Of a DNA stretch of 64,000 bases, positions 43,097-53,113 are shown one piece after another; position 1 is the stretch's first letter; each line of letters opens with the position of its first letter. The position numbers and the translations under genes were made by a program. Origin of the DNA: Bacteroidota bacterium (GTDB lineage: Bacteria > Bacteroidota > Bacteroidia > Chitinophagales > Chitinophagaceae); NCBI GenBank assembly GCA_016183765.1, contig JACPEA010000002.1:478409-542408 (forward strand), in the 5' to 3' direction. Below the pieces are notes generated by a model. It made no database searches, was not told the DNA's origin, and worked only from the letters and a program-made list of their open reading frames with translations.

Positions 43097-43825
43097 TTAT
43101 TTCAGCCGTTTGATTTTTGTTCTTCTCTTCTTTTGCATCAATCCCTTTTCAACCCCTTCGCCACCTGTCGCTTCAGTAGCACTTAAGATTTCTTTGCCAC
43201 GTTCACGCTTCTTTGCCTGTATCTTCTTTTCGATCCACTTGTTGAGTAGGAAACGGTACGCTTCGTCCACTGGAATCGCATCATCATCAATAAAATACAC
43301 ACGCTGGCTGATTTCCAGCCTCGCTCTGATCGCATTCAGATTTCCAACGAGGTTTTCAAGTCCGGCATCTAACCAGTATTTTAGTTTAAGGGTATCGGCA
43401 AAATACTTTCCTTCTTCAGTAGCAGACAATCGAACCAACTGGTTAACGACTTGTGCAATATTCCTTTCACGCTCCCAGGTCCTTTCATCATTAAGCAGGA
43501 ACTGGTCTCGGCTTTGATGCATCCCCCAATCAATTTCGCTCATAGAAACATCAACTGCAGCCAGGTCAACCATATTGATTGTTCGTTCAGGTATTACTAC
43601 AGCTTTAATCAAAGCAACATCGTAATATCCACAGATATATACTGTTCCATTCCTCTCAAAATGTAATTCACAGATAAGTATATCCTGGTTGCGCTGTATT
43701 CTTTCGGTCATAACAAAAGATACCGGGTTAAAACAGGTATGCTGTAATAAACGGCAAGCAATATCTTCACCGAATCCGGCGCGCATCAGCATGGCTGAAA
43801 TGGCGGCAATATTTTGTTTATCCAT
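43097..43825 (-). CDS. Mobile-element protein of unknown function
   Basis: A protein of 242 residues without a membrane segment. It begins KQNIAAISAMLMRAGFGED and has a central helix-rich part (ATEEGKYFADTLKLKYWLDA) and a very basic tail (KGLMQKKRRTKIKRLK). I do not recognise a named family. It is in the same operon as the tra genes (18 bp after the 579-residue gene), and the basic tail suggests nucleic-acid binding, which is an inference. Confidence 0.6.
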   Translation of the reverse strand: MDKQNIAAISAMLMRAGFGEDIACRLLQHTCFNPVSFVMTERIQRNQDILICELHFERNGTVYICGYYDVALIKAVVIPERTINMVDLAAVDVSMSEIDWGMHQSRDQFLLNDERTWERERNIAQVVNQLVRLSATEEGKYFADTLKLKYWLDAGLENLVGNLNAIRARLEISQRVYFIDDDAIPVDEAYRFLLNKWIEKKIQAKKRERGKEILSATEATGGEGVEKGLMQKKRRTKIKRLK

Positions 43826-43843
43826 AGTGGGGATTTAAGAGTG

Positions 43844-45583
43844 TCACTTGATTTTTACACCCTTTTGGTTACGGGTTCTTTTTTTGTTGAGTAGAGCCTT
43901 TTCGCTTTTTTGTTCCGAAGTCTGCCTTACAGATTGTTTTGTAGCGGTTTTTTGCTCCTGCGGCTCGTCCTTTCTTACTTCCTGCTGAACTATTTTTCGC
44001 GGGGCCTGCTCTTGTCGAACTATAGGAAGATCATCATGTTGTTTCAGCATGAACCCGCTATCATAAACGTTGATCGTTTTATATTGGGGATTGGCTTCAA
44101 CAAACATTTGTTGCGCATTTCCGTTAATCTCTATTGAAACAGATTGTACATTTCCTTTTTCCAGAGAACGTAGCAGTTCTTTTTCCTTTTCTGCACCATC
44201 CAGTTCAAGGACCGGAAATTTGGCTACCGCTTCGCGCAAATCGTAGCCATAGTTCTCATTATACTTTTTGATTTGGTAATTACCCTTTTCATCTTTGTTG
44301 GCAAAATCAAGTTGCATCCATGCCTGGTAGGTTTCGCCCTTGGCGTTGGTCAGCTCCTTTTTTACCGAACGGCCCTGCAAAAGGTTATAGGCTTCTTTAG
44401 CCGTAACGCCTTTCCCCTTGTTGATGGGAAAACTCTGTTCCAGTTTCTCACCATTTGTCCTTTCCATAGATGCTACATATCGGTTAAAAAAATACATATC
44501 CGAACTATTAGATTTTCGAAAATGCAGAATTGCGTCAAAAGGCCGGTTATTTACCTGCGTTGTGAAATGTAACTGAAACTCATCCTTCTTTTGCTGGATA
44601 TTCTTTTCCAGTTCAGGGTACAGACTTTCACCAAAACCAGTGTATTTAATGTTATCCTGTAGATACTTTAGATTTTCCATGTTCATAAAATGATTATTTA
44701 GTGATAAAATAAATTGTAAATTTTCATAGGGGATTTGCCGGAGTAGATCTTCCGGACATTGTATACAAATGACCCGGTATGAATCCCAATCAGAGCTATT
44801 ATCTATAGCAAAACGATCAGCCGATTCCTTATTAGTAAAAAAATACAGATTCTCTTTGTCGAGGAGATACGTTGTTTGATTGTAGGCCGCCCAATGCCTG
44901 CCGTTGGCAAGTGCGATTCGGGCCATATCGAGCACCTCCGGAGTAATGGGATGTCCGGCCTCTTCCAGCATCAAACTATCATCCAGGAAAGGTTTTCCTG
45001 AACCATTCAAGACCGATTCAATCTGCACTTCCATTGCTTCGCCCGTCCAATAATGACGGACAAGTCTTTCAACGGCCTCCCTGGCAGCCGTACTGGAAGA
45101 GGCAAAAGCAGTTAATGCTTCCACGAGTGTTTCCAGACGATTATACTGTACCTTATCATCATAGGATTCCGCTTCGATATTGGCTTCCAGTGGATCGTAA
45201 AAAAACCTGTTCCAGTCAAAGGAGTCCATCATCGCTGTAAAATCATTGATCCGGTTATTCAGTTCCATTATTAGGTACTGTTCTAGGATGGCGGGTGGAT
45301 CTATAGTAACGGAGGTGGATGAAATTCCCTCGTTCAAAGCATTGGTAAAAGCACCATGTACATAGGTATAAGTATGATCTACCGGCAATAATTGTACATC
45401 CTTATGTTGCTGCTGATTAAACTCCTGAAAATCTCGGGCCCTTGCTTCCGTTGTAAACAAATACAGATCAGTGACACTCAATCGCTGTATCCGGTTATCA
45501 AACCCCAACCAAGGTTTTTGATCTCGCATAGCCTGCTCAAGCAGATGCAGGAAAGCTGGTAATTGAGAATAGGGTATCGTCAT
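43844..45583 (-). CDS. Mobile-element protein, chimeric 579 residues
   Basis: The C-terminal half (from about residue 285) is recognisable as a family common in Bacteroidetes conjugative elements: ENLKYLQDNIKYTGFGESLY, HFRKSNSSDMYFFNRYVASM, FPINKGKGVTAKEAYNLLQG, YGYDLREAVAKFPVLELDGA and a lysine/glutamine-rich tail. Its function is unknown. The first 280 residues (YSQLPAFLHLLEQAMRDQKP, HYWTGEAMEVQIESVLNGSG) have no obvious relation to this family and may be a fused domain. The frame is continuous. It lies 10 bp after traN. Confidence 0.6.
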   Translation of the reverse strand: MTIPYSQLPAFLHLLEQAMRDQKPWLGFDNRIQRLSVTDLYLFTTEARARDFQEFNQQQHKDVQLLPVDHTYTYVHGAFTNALNEGISSTSVTIDPPAILEQYLIMELNNRINDFTAMMDSFDWNRFFYDPLEANIEAESYDDKVQYNRLETLVEALTAFASSSTAAREAVERLVRHYWTGEAMEVQIESVLNGSGKPFLDDSLMLEEAGHPITPEVLDMARIALANGRHWAAYNQTTYLLDKENLYFFTNKESADRFAIDNSSDWDSYRVICIQCPEDLLRQIPYENLQFILSLNNHFMNMENLKYLQDNIKYTGFGESLYPELEKNIQQKKDEFQLHFTTQVNNRPFDAILHFRKSNSSDMYFFNRYVASMERTNGEKLEQSFPINKGKGVTAKEAYNLLQGRSVKKELTNAKGETYQAWMQLDFANKDEKGNYQIKKYNENYGYDLREAVAKFPVLELDGAEKEKELLRSLEKGNVQSVSIEINGNAQQMFVEANPQYKTINVYDSGFMLKQHDDLPIVRQEQAPRKIVQQEVRKDEPQEQKTATKQSVRQTSEQKSEKALLNKKRTRNQKGVKIK

Positions 45584-45593
45584 AACTTATGCT

Positions 45594-46367
45594 TTAGCGG
45601 ATATGAACTGCATTGAGTAAAAACTTATTAGGTATATGCAGCCTAAGCTGTCTTTCCCCATCCTTTTCCTGTAATACGATTAGCAATTCCTGCCCATCTC
45701 CCAGGGCGGCTTTGGGCAAGACCAGAGAAAGGAGAATAGATTGCCTTGCTTTGACAACCATTACAGCAGGATGAACAAGCAAAGTCTCAATCTCTATTTG
45801 TTGTTTTGCTCTTCGTTTCCCCTGCTGGGCACCATTGATATACAATCTCAGACGACCGGTTTCAAAAATCAAAGAGGAACTATTTTCAATTTTTACCTTG
45901 CAAACAATCCGTTCTCCATTGGTATAAAGACCCAACAGCGAGAGCTTTACCTTTCCTGCACTGTAACGGATACCGTGTAGATAGTTTTTCAGTGCCAGTA
46001 CCTTCTCTGTAAGTGCCAACAAAGCAGTATCGGTATAGACCGATGCAGATGCTCCCAGATTAAGATTTAAAAAAGAGGGAGAGGAAGCATATGTCACTAA
46101 AAAAGAGTAGAGCTTACCATCTGTAGTAACGACTGTCAGGTTGGTCGTATCAGCAAATACCGTATCTGCCTTTACACGAAGGATATTACCTGTAGATTTT
46201 TGTACAACAATCCGATCACTTCCCCTATCCACCGAAGTGATGGGTGCGGGAAAAATCAGGTTGGTGGTTTTATTCATGGTCACCTGCAGATTATAAACCG
46301 GGATAGGCGTTTGCCCCTGGGCCAACAGACAGCACAGACTGAAGTATATGTATAGAATAATTCGCAT
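45594..46367 (-). CDS. traN: Conjugative transposon protein TraN (DUF4138)
   Basis: A protein of 257 residues with a signal peptide (IILYIYFSLCCLLAQGQ). The DUF4138 domain has MNKTTNLIFPAPITSVDRGS, VVQKSTGNILRVKADTVFAD and YSFLVTYASSPSFLNLNLGA. It is analogous to VirB9-type outer-membrane T4SS channel proteins. It follows traM by 7 bp, in the usual tra order. Confidence 0.9.
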   Translation of the reverse strand: MRIILYIYFSLCCLLAQGQTPIPVYNLQVTMNKTTNLIFPAPITSVDRGSDRIVVQKSTGNILRVKADTVFADTTNLTVVTTDGKLYSFLVTYASSPSFLNLNLGASASVYTDTALLALTEKVLALKNYLHGIRYSAGKVKLSLLGLYTNGERIVCKVKIENSSSLIFETGRLRLYINGAQQGKRRAKQQIEIETLLVHPAVMVVKARQSILLSLVLPKAALGDGQELLIVLQEKDGERQLRLHIPNKFLLNAVHIR

Positions 46368-46374
46368 ATTAATT

Positions 46375-47520
46375 TCAATTTGATTGACTATTCCGCAGTA
46401 GCACTCTATAACCGGCTCTTACGCTGATACGCACCTGCTTTACCTTTTTGGAAAATAGATTTTTAGCCGCCCCAATACCGGCAGCAGCCACTTGTGAGGA
46501 AAGGGAAAATCCGGATATACCCAGATCAGTAGACTGCATGGCCCCACCGGCAGATTCTTTTGCCCAATCGTTTAGTTGTGAACCCGGCGCATAGATTCCT
46601 TCTGCGCCATCCAGATCATATACATTCAATGCTACCGGCAGGATCTCATTGCGAAAATGAATGGTGGAAATATGAATGTGCAACCGCTCTGGCTGACATT
46701 GTACCAGTCCAAAAATGGGTGTCCCGGCAGGTATACTGGTTCCTCCTACTTTGATGGAAGAATTGAGCTCCAACTTTATCATGGAACCATTTTGCAATAC
46801 TTGGTCGTTTGCAATGCTCGCCATTATTGCAGCTGCTTTTTCATTTGGTCGACTGAGCTCCTCATAAAATCCATCCTTGTGATCGTCTTTTCTTCCTTTA
46901 CCAAAATAGGTGGGATCCGAATCGGATCCCAAGCGAATGAGATGAGCCGCCTGTCTGGTAGTAGCAGCCGCCGCCCTGGGATGTTGCAAGGCCTGCAGCT
47001 TATCGAGTGTTTCATTGATTGCTGCTAATTCCGGATCTATCACAGGGGAGCTGGTCGTTTCCTGAACTGCCACTGTATTGGATACTGGCTCAACTGCTTC
47101 CTCCAATTGCAACCGCTGTTTACTACCGCTTAATCCCCCCTGAATAGCAGCAATTTTAGCAGCTACTGCATCCTCCATTCCAATGTGCGGGATAATAATT
47201 GGGTAATCAGGTTCCCTTCTGTTCTGAGCACCGGCCAGCCCCGCCGCATCCTTCCGATAAGGATCCCTTCGCATTTGTTCCTGACGTTTTGTGGAGTCTG
47301 CAACAGCTGCAGCGTAAAAGCTGATTTTATCGGTCAAAGAATCCACCGAATTCCTTGCACCGGGTAGTTGTGTATTTAGACCACCCTTCCGGTTAGCGAT
47401 TCTCTCTACTGACTGCTTAGGAGATAAAATCCACCAGATTACCCACGCAAACAGCAGGATCAATATGGATACAAAAAGAATTTTGTTTCTCTTCGTCGTA
47501 TGGAATATGATTTGTTTCAT
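46375..47520 (-). CDS. traM: Conjugative transposon protein TraM
   Basis: A protein of 381 residues with one membrane helix (ILFVSILILLFAWVIWWIL) near the N-terminus. A long proline/serine-rich linker precedes a C-terminal beta domain (NGSMIKLELNSSIKVGGTSI, GTPIFGLVQCQPERLHIHIS) typical of the VirB10-like scaffold in Bacteroidetes elements. Its start overlaps the traK stop by 4 bp (ATGA), so translation is coupled. Confidence 0.88.
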   Translation of the reverse strand: MKQIIFHTTKRNKILFVSILILLFAWVIWWILSPKQSVERIANRKGGLNTQLPGARNSVDSLTDKISFYAAAVADSTKRQEQMRRDPYRKDAAGLAGAQNRREPDYPIIIPHIGMEDAVAAKIAAIQGGLSGSKQRLQLEEAVEPVSNTVAVQETTSSPVIDPELAAINETLDKLQALQHPRAAAATTRQAAHLIRLGSDSDPTYFGKGRKDDHKDGFYEELSRPNEKAAAIMASIANDQVLQNGSMIKLELNSSIKVGGTSIPAGTPIFGLVQCQPERLHIHISTIHFRNEILPVALNVYDLDGAEGIYAPGSQLNDWAKESAGGAMQSTDLGISGFSLSSQVAAAGIGAAKNLFSKKVKQVRISVRAGYRVLLRNSQSN

Positions 47521-48134
47521 CTTTCTTCAATTTTGATATCTCTGTTGTCTATTGTCTCCCATTTCTCAATCAGAAATCCATGTGGATTGTGTTCTGTCCG
47601 GGATATACTGCGTAAAAAGCCCTGTGTAACCAGATTACGGGTAACCATGCTGGTAGATCGAATGATCCTAACAGTAGCATAACACCGGAATGCATAGGGT
47701 TCAGCTGTACTGCTCACGGCTACGCTGTCGATCATGATTTGCTGACTCACATTGCCGGAAATGATTCCACCTATATAACCCGATTCAACAAGGTCATCAT
47801 ACTGTTTTTTGGCGGTAGCGTCAGATAAGTAAAGGGCTTTTTTGATCGTAAAAGCGATAGCTTTTTCATCAGGGTCAAGAGAGAAAAACAGCTCATGAAA
47901 CCTGGCTATATGATCTTTGGCCTCCACAGCCAGATTTTCCTTCCGGCCAACAGCAAATAATTCAGCTGCTTTGCCATTACTTAATAAATAGACCTTGTCC
48001 TGAAGCCTGGCTGAAAGCACGGCGTTCTGGTATAAAGCATATAGGCTTACACAGATGCTGCCTATTACCACCCAAAACATGAATTGGCGCATGGATCGAA
48101 AAGCTGTATCGATATTTTTTGTGGGTTGAAACAT
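47517..48134 (-). CDS. traK: Conjugative transposon protein TraK
   Basis: A protein of 205 residues from the ATG at 48134. A 54-bp longer frame exists but would overlap traJ and adds residues unlike the family. One membrane helix (QFMFWVVIGSICVSLYALYQ) is followed by a domain with ARFHELFFSLDPDEKAIAFT, typical of TraK (VirB8-like). It is one base from the traJ stop. Confidence 0.9.
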   Translation of the reverse strand: MFQPTKNIDTAFRSMRQFMFWVVIGSICVSLYALYQNAVLSARLQDKVYLLSNGKAAELFAVGRKENLAVEAKDHIARFHELFFSLDPDEKAIAFTIKKALYLSDATAKKQYDDLVESGYIGGIISGNVSQQIMIDSVAVSSTAEPYAFRCYATVRIIRSTSMVTRNLVTQGFLRSISRTEHNPHGFLIEKWETIDNRDIKIEER

Positions 48135-48135
48135 A

Positions 48136-49143
48136 TTAGTTCCCGTTGAGTTTATCCTTGAAATAACCTTTATTGATCGATGCATCACTCATATTTGAAC
48201 TCATACCAGAGGCTGCATTTCCAAAAACATCGGCAGACATCCCGGTCATTGCAGTACTGGCAACTTTGGTAACTGCAGAAGTGGCAAAAGAGGAAACCTT
48301 ATGCAGTAAAGTATTTCCGCCACCCGCGTTAACGATATAATTACTCACTGAAGGCACGGTACAATAACCCACAATGGCAATCAATAAAAAAGCGAGATAA
48401 GCCCAATCGCTCAGAGAAAGGGGCTGGCCAGCTACCGGCACAGAAGCGATACTTTCCAGTACCATATTGGCCTGTATTCTGGCAATGATTGCGCCGAATA
48501 TATTGGCCACCGGCAACCAGAGAAATACATTGATGTACCGGGCCAGCCAGACAGTCACCAGGTGTTGGAACCCATCATAGATGGAGAGCCCGAATACAAT
48601 GGGCCCGATAACCGCAAGTACGATCAGGTAAAAAGTCCGGATCGCATGGATCAGGAGGGCAACGGTCTGAAACAGGAATTCGAGCACCACCTGTAAGCCT
48701 GCCCGGATCCAGTTGGCGGGATTAAGTGCACCCAGGCCAGGGGTATTGGTGTCCTGCAACTGGAGATATTTACCAATGGCTTCATTAGAGGTTTTTACCA
48801 TTCCGGAGGTAGCAGTGACAATAGGTTGCAGTATCCCATTGATCAGGTCAATGACGGAAGGGAAAACCAGGATGCAGAACCCAAGCACGAAAGGTCGAAG
48901 CAGACCGAAGACTTCCACAGGTTCCGCAGCAGCAATATTCCGCCAGATCCTAAGACCGATATACCACAGTGCCCCGAATCCACCGATCAATCTGGCAGAC
49001 CCGATGAGTCCTTTGCATAGGGGTATCATTTCAACGTATAAATGGTCGAGAATACCCTGGAATCCCTGCCCATTGGACATACCCTGTGCCTGCACACATA
49101 CCGGTGCAAATCCAACAAATAATAATAGTCCCCACTTTTTCAT
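48136..49143 (-). CDS. traJ: Conjugative transposon protein TraJ
   Basis: A protein of 335 residues with a signal peptide and about six or seven membrane helices (for example ARLIGGFGALWYIGLRIWRN, FYLIVLAVIGPIVFGLSIYD, YLAFLLIAIVGYCTVPSVSN). The pattern is that of TraJ/VirB6-like inner-membrane T4SS channel proteins, with GAIIARIQANMVLESI and a C-terminal alanine/serine-rich tail. It is 12 bp from the preceding gene. Confidence 0.88.
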   Translation of the reverse strand: MKKWGLLLFVGFAPVCVQAQGMSNGQGFQGILDHLYVEMIPLCKGLIGSARLIGGFGALWYIGLRIWRNIAAAEPVEVFGLLRPFVLGFCILVFPSVIDLINGILQPIVTATSGMVKTSNEAIGKYLQLQDTNTPGLGALNPANWIRAGLQVVLEFLFQTVALLIHAIRTFYLIVLAVIGPIVFGLSIYDGFQHLVTVWLARYINVFLWLPVANIFGAIIARIQANMVLESIASVPVAGQPLSLSDWAYLAFLLIAIVGYCTVPSVSNYIVNAGGGNTLLHKVSSFATSAVTKVASTAMTGMSADVFGNAASGMSSNMSDASINKGYFKDKLNGN

Positions 49144-49155
49144 GACTCACCTATT

Positions 49156-49776
49156 TTAATGCATCCCATATAATCGCAGAATTGCCTGCCTGTCTTTTTC
49201 CTGTTGAACCTTTCCTGCTACCTGCATCGTTTGCTCTTTGATAAATTGTCGGAAAACCGATAACTGTTGGTCTGAAGCAATAGCCAATCTTTCAATGGCG
49301 GCCAAACGTTCCCCCTCCCCCATCCGGAGTCCACCCACGGAAAGCAATAGCGCCAGTTGATCCAGCTCTACGCCAATTTCATAGGTTACTTGCGTAAATC
49401 GATCCTTCCATAATTTCATTTCCGCAAACTTACCGGCACCCACCCCCTTCATCTGTGTCAACCACAACCGGTATTCCTTTTGCACCAATGCACAGTTATC
49501 AGTGATCCTTTTAACAGCAGGTGCATTTCTCACCTGGCTACTCACTTGTAATAATCCATCGAGATAGTTTTTATGCAGATCATAATTCCCCTTTGAAGCA
49601 TCACGCACAGTGTTATAGCTGTTCTGCAGTAGCTGGTATCCCTGTTTAGCCTGTTGCAGCATCAGTTTTAGTTGCACCAGCTTCTCCATGTTCAGTTGCA
49701 ATTGTTCCATTTCCTGTTTTTGGGCAGATAATACCCCCACCCATAGAAAGCCGATCATCCATAGATATTTTTTCAT
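49156..49776 (-). CDS. Conjugal transfer protein, TerB/TraI-associated family
   Basis: A protein of 206 residues with a signal peptide (KYLWMIGFLWVGVLSAQ). The helical body has LQLNMEKLVQLKLMLQQAKQ and YNTVRDASKGNYDLHKNYLD, matching the small protein that Bacteroidetes elements carry beside TraI (often annotated TerB-like). Probably periplasmic (VirB5-like) and structural. Its ATG overlaps the stop of traI by 4 bp. Confidence 0.75.
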   Translation of the reverse strand: MKKYLWMIGFLWVGVLSAQKQEMEQLQLNMEKLVQLKLMLQQAKQGYQLLQNSYNTVRDASKGNYDLHKNYLDGLLQVSSQVRNAPAVKRITDNCALVQKEYRLWLTQMKGVGAGKFAEMKLWKDRFTQVTYEIGVELDQLALLLSVGGLRMGEGERLAAIERLAIASDQQLSVFRQFIKEQTMQVAGKVQQEKDRQAILRLYGMH

Positions 49777-50402
49777 TGGATAGCGTATAAGCGTTTAACA
49801 ATTTGTATGTCAGATTGCCTTCTTTTGCGATTGGCTATGGTTTCCCTTTCTTGCCGGTCTATGGATTGCATAGCCTGGTAGTTTTGCTCCATCCCATCTC
49901 GCAAACTCCTGATCATCTCAAGTCTTTCTGCATCTTTGAACGAGATCTGGCTGCTCAGCAGGAGTTGAAGTGTTTGAATGAATTCTCGGCTTTTGTTCAG
50001 GATAGCGTCATAATGAGGCCGATTAGAAGAATTTTTTGGGGCTCTTGCATATGCCACACTAATCTGCTCATGTAATAAAAGGATTTTCCTGATCGTGTTT
50101 CCCCCACTGATCAAAGGCTTCACTTGCTTTAGTTCTGAAAAATAGCCTGCATACAAACCAGATAATTGCTGGTGCCAGGACCTGATCTCTTCCAATTTCA
50201 TTCGGGACAGTCTCTGTTCTGCGGCCTGTTGTGTCTGTTGCAATACCAGCGTCTGATTTTGCAGGCGTTGGACTTTCAGATCGATGGCTTTAATAGCCTT
50301 TGAAAGAATAAGTGAAACCGGGTCCAATGTTTGGGCAATTACACCAGTCCTGAAAAAAAGGGAGATCCCTAACATCAAAATGAACTTCATTTTCATACGC
50401 AC
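49773..50402 (-). CDS. traI: Conjugal transfer protein TraI (Bacteroidetes type)
   Basis: A protein of 209 residues with a signal peptide and helical body; AIKAIDLKVQRLQNQTLVLQ and EIRSWHQQLSGLYAGYFSEL are typical of the Bacteroidetes TraI family (unrelated to the F-plasmid relaxase TraI). The start is at 50402, directly after the traG stop. Confidence 0.82.
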   Translation of the reverse strand: MRMKMKFILMLGISLFFRTGVIAQTLDPVSLILSKAIKAIDLKVQRLQNQTLVLQQTQQAAEQRLSRMKLEEIRSWHQQLSGLYAGYFSELKQVKPLISGGNTIRKILLLHEQISVAYARAPKNSSNRPHYDAILNKSREFIQTLQLLLSSQISFKDAERLEMIRSLRDGMEQNYQAMQSIDRQERETIANRKRRQSDIQIVKRLYAIQ

Positions 50403-52814
50403 TCATTGATTTTCTTGAACAATAGATTGAATGGCTGCTTCCATACTGCCGTAGGTTTCAGCTGCCTTTGAGACCTTTAGTTTCTCTGTTTCCTCCGTTG
50501 TATAGGCCAGGTACTCTTCAGGTGACACTTCCAGCCGGTATACTTTACTAATTCTGCCGCCCAGTGAAACAAAGACCTCCTTATACTTCCGTTGCGGGTC
50601 ATTCGCCCGGTTCATGGAAAGCACCAATGCCCTTTCCTTTTCCGTAAGGCCCAGCAATTGCTGGATCTCCTCAAAGCGGTTCTGGTACTTACTCTGATCC
50701 AGTAATATTTTGCAGTCCGCGTTGTTAACAATGGCCTGCTTAATGATCTCAGAGGATAGGATATCCTCAATTTCCTGGGTGACCACAATTGCCTCACCAA
50801 AATGCTTGCGTGCAGTCTTGAAGAGGTACTTGATATATTCAGCCATCCCATTTTTTGTAATGGCCTTCCATGCTTCTTCGATCAGCATGATCTTTCGGAG
50901 CCCTTTTAGGCCCCGCATTTTGGCGATAAATACCTCCATAATCACAATGGTTACTACCGGAAATAAGATGGGATGATCCTTGATAGTATCCAGTTCAAAA
51001 ACGATAAAAGGTTGATGCAGCAGATCCAGGTTTTCAGTGGCATTCAACAGGTAATCAAATTCACCACCCTTATAAAATGGTTTTAGCACGTATAAAAATC
51101 CGGCCACGTCAAAATCGTTGGTTCTCACTTTTTCCGCGGCCAGTTGAACTGTGAATTGATCCCTGACAAATTCATAGAAGGAATTAAAGGAACGAAAGCC
51201 CACTTCCTGCTCATAATAGGCCTGTAAAGCATTGGACAGGGCAACATATTCGCTTCGGGAAAAGGATTCCTGATCCTTTTTCCATAAGGTAACCAGGAGT
51301 GCTTTAATACTTTCCCTTTTTTCAATATCGGGTACTTCACTGCCTGGAACATAAAAGGGGTTGAATCGAATGGGATTGTTTTCACTATAGGTGAAATAAT
51401 ACCCACCCACCAGTTCGCAAACGCTCTTATAGGAATGTCCCACATCAACAATCACGACATGGGCAGCTTGGGCATGGTAGCTGTGCACCAGGTGATTGGT
51501 AAAAAATGATTTCCCGCTTCCGGAGGGTCCAATCACAATTTTGTTACGATTGGTGATCACTCCCCGATGCATCGGTTCATCAGACAGATCCACATGCACC
51601 GGTATGCCTGTAATGCGATCCCCAAAACGCAAACCAAAAGGGCTTAAGGAACTTCGATAATTCGTTTCCAGATGCAAAAAGCAGCAGGCTTGACCAGAGA
51701 AAGTGAGAAAGGTTTCATTGACAGGCAGATCACCTGCGTTTCCGGGAATTCCCGCCCAATACAATTGGGGGGCACCAACCGTTTCGATCCTGGCAATACC
51801 GTCCATTTGCGAAATCGCTGCCGTACAGGCGTTGCGGATAGCGGGAACTTTGGCAGTGTCTTCCGTCCAGGCAAGTACATGGAAATGAGCAAAAACAGGC
51901 TGGTTACTTTCTGCAATACATTCATTTAGATACTGGGCCACCGCCTCCTTCGCATAACCATTTTCCCTGCTATAAGCTGACAAGGCCTGTAACCTCCTTT
52001 GTTTACGCTCCAGCTCACTGTTCACCACTGTCGTATCTTCCAGCAGGAGAAACTGGTTGTATAGATGGTTACAACTCAGTAACAGGCCCGTCGGAGAGGC
52101 AAATCCAATGGGGAAACGGATCCCGTCAGTACCATATTTTTCATAATCCATCCGCGAACCACAGAGTGCCGGCAAAACGGTACTGTCGGACAGGGTAAAC
52201 ATATCACAGTAATATTCCCCGATACAGATCCCGTTATCAAAAGAGAGATCACGCTTTACACCGTCTTGATTAAGCAAGAGGTATTGATTCACCAAATGCA
52301 CCAGTTCTTCCTGTTCCAGCCTTCTGACCTGAATCAGCCCGGAATCTGCCAAAACCTTTACAAACTGGGCACAACTGCTTTCAAAACTTTTCGCAAATGC
52401 AGGGTCCAGTGTCTCCGGAGGAACCAGGTGGCCCCGGATCAGCGAAGAAAACAGTGAATTCACTTTCCTGTGGCTGGAGGAACGCAAAGTGAGCATGAGG
52501 TAGCAGCTATGTTCCAGAAAAGCCCGCTCATGAAAGAACCGTTCGCTGCTGCGGGACAAAAAGCTGTGCTCTCTTTGAAAATCTCCCACAAAACTTCGGG
52601 TCAGATACCAATCCTGTTTGTGCAAGACCGTTTTTACAGGCAAGAGCTTAATGGCTTTCATCCAGGTCTGATGGAGCAGTTCATATTCAGGGGTGGAGAG
52701 GGTGAAAATCTCAGGTAATTCCAGCCTATAGGCTATCGTTATGTCTCCTGCTTTGGACAGTAGCATATCATGTTCCACTCCATAAAGTGGTAATATGTCG
52801 GAAAGATTTTTCAT
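50403..52814 (-). CDS. traG: TraG family conjugative transposon ATPase (VirB4-like)
   Basis: A protein of 803 residues. Walker A: IGPSGSGKSFFTNHLVHSY. Walker B: LRKIMLIEEAWKAITKNG. VirB4-type stretches are QEIEDILSSEIIKQAIVNNA and DGICIGEYYCDMF. It powers T4SS assembly and substrate transfer at the inner membrane. It overlaps the traF stop by 4 bp. It is not the coupling protein (VirD4), which is not in the window. Confidence 0.95.
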   Translation of the reverse strand: MKNLSDILPLYGVEHDMLLSKAGDITIAYRLELPEIFTLSTPEYELLHQTWMKAIKLLPVKTVLHKQDWYLTRSFVGDFQREHSFLSRSSERFFHERAFLEHSCYLMLTLRSSSHRKVNSLFSSLIRGHLVPPETLDPAFAKSFESSCAQFVKVLADSGLIQVRRLEQEELVHLVNQYLLLNQDGVKRDLSFDNGICIGEYYCDMFTLSDSTVLPALCGSRMDYEKYGTDGIRFPIGFASPTGLLLSCNHLYNQFLLLEDTTVVNSELERKQRRLQALSAYSRENGYAKEAVAQYLNECIAESNQPVFAHFHVLAWTEDTAKVPAIRNACTAAISQMDGIARIETVGAPQLYWAGIPGNAGDLPVNETFLTFSGQACCFLHLETNYRSSLSPFGLRFGDRITGIPVHVDLSDEPMHRGVITNRNKIVIGPSGSGKSFFTNHLVHSYHAQAAHVVIVDVGHSYKSVCELVGGYYFTYSENNPIRFNPFYVPGSEVPDIEKRESIKALLVTLWKKDQESFSRSEYVALSNALQAYYEQEVGFRSFNSFYEFVRDQFTVQLAAEKVRTNDFDVAGFLYVLKPFYKGGEFDYLLNATENLDLLHQPFIVFELDTIKDHPILFPVVTIVIMEVFIAKMRGLKGLRKIMLIEEAWKAITKNGMAEYIKYLFKTARKHFGEAIVVTQEIEDILSSEIIKQAIVNNADCKILLDQSKYQNRFEEIQQLLGLTEKERALVLSMNRANDPQRKYKEVFVSLGGRISKVYRLEVSPEEYLAYTTEETEKLKVSKAAETYGSMEAAIQSIVQENQ

Positions 52815-53113
52815 ACCTGAAACAATTGGTTACAACGAATCCACTTGGGTATGGCCTTCTTGGCGAATAACTTCATCATCCCATGTTCCCCATAGCGATG
52901 GCTCATCCGGTACACAGTCCGGAATAACAGGCCACCTGATACCAGGACAAGCACCATACAGATGAATACGGAAACACCTGTGATATATAGCAGTGCAAAA
53001 GCAAGCAGCAGTGCGCCCAAACCAAGGGCAAGCCACCAGATATACTGGCCTTTCAATCCCTGAAACACCACCGGCTTATTAACACCTTTGTTGATCGAAT
53101 AAACACTGCTCAT
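52811..53113 (-). CDS. traF: Conjugative transposon protein TraF (DUF4133)
   Basis: A protein of 100 residues from the ATG at 53113: SSVYSINKGVNKPVVFQGLK, two adjacent membrane helices (YIWWLALGLGALLLAFALLY, SVFICMVLVLVSGGLLF) and a basic tail. It is DUF4133, VirB3-like. The ATG overlaps the traE stop by 4 bp. Confidence 0.9.
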   Translation of the reverse strand: MSSVYSINKGVNKPVVFQGLKGQYIWWLALGLGALLLAFALLYITGVSVFICMVLVLVSGGLLFRTVYRMSHRYGEHGMMKLFAKKAIPKWIRCNQLFQV

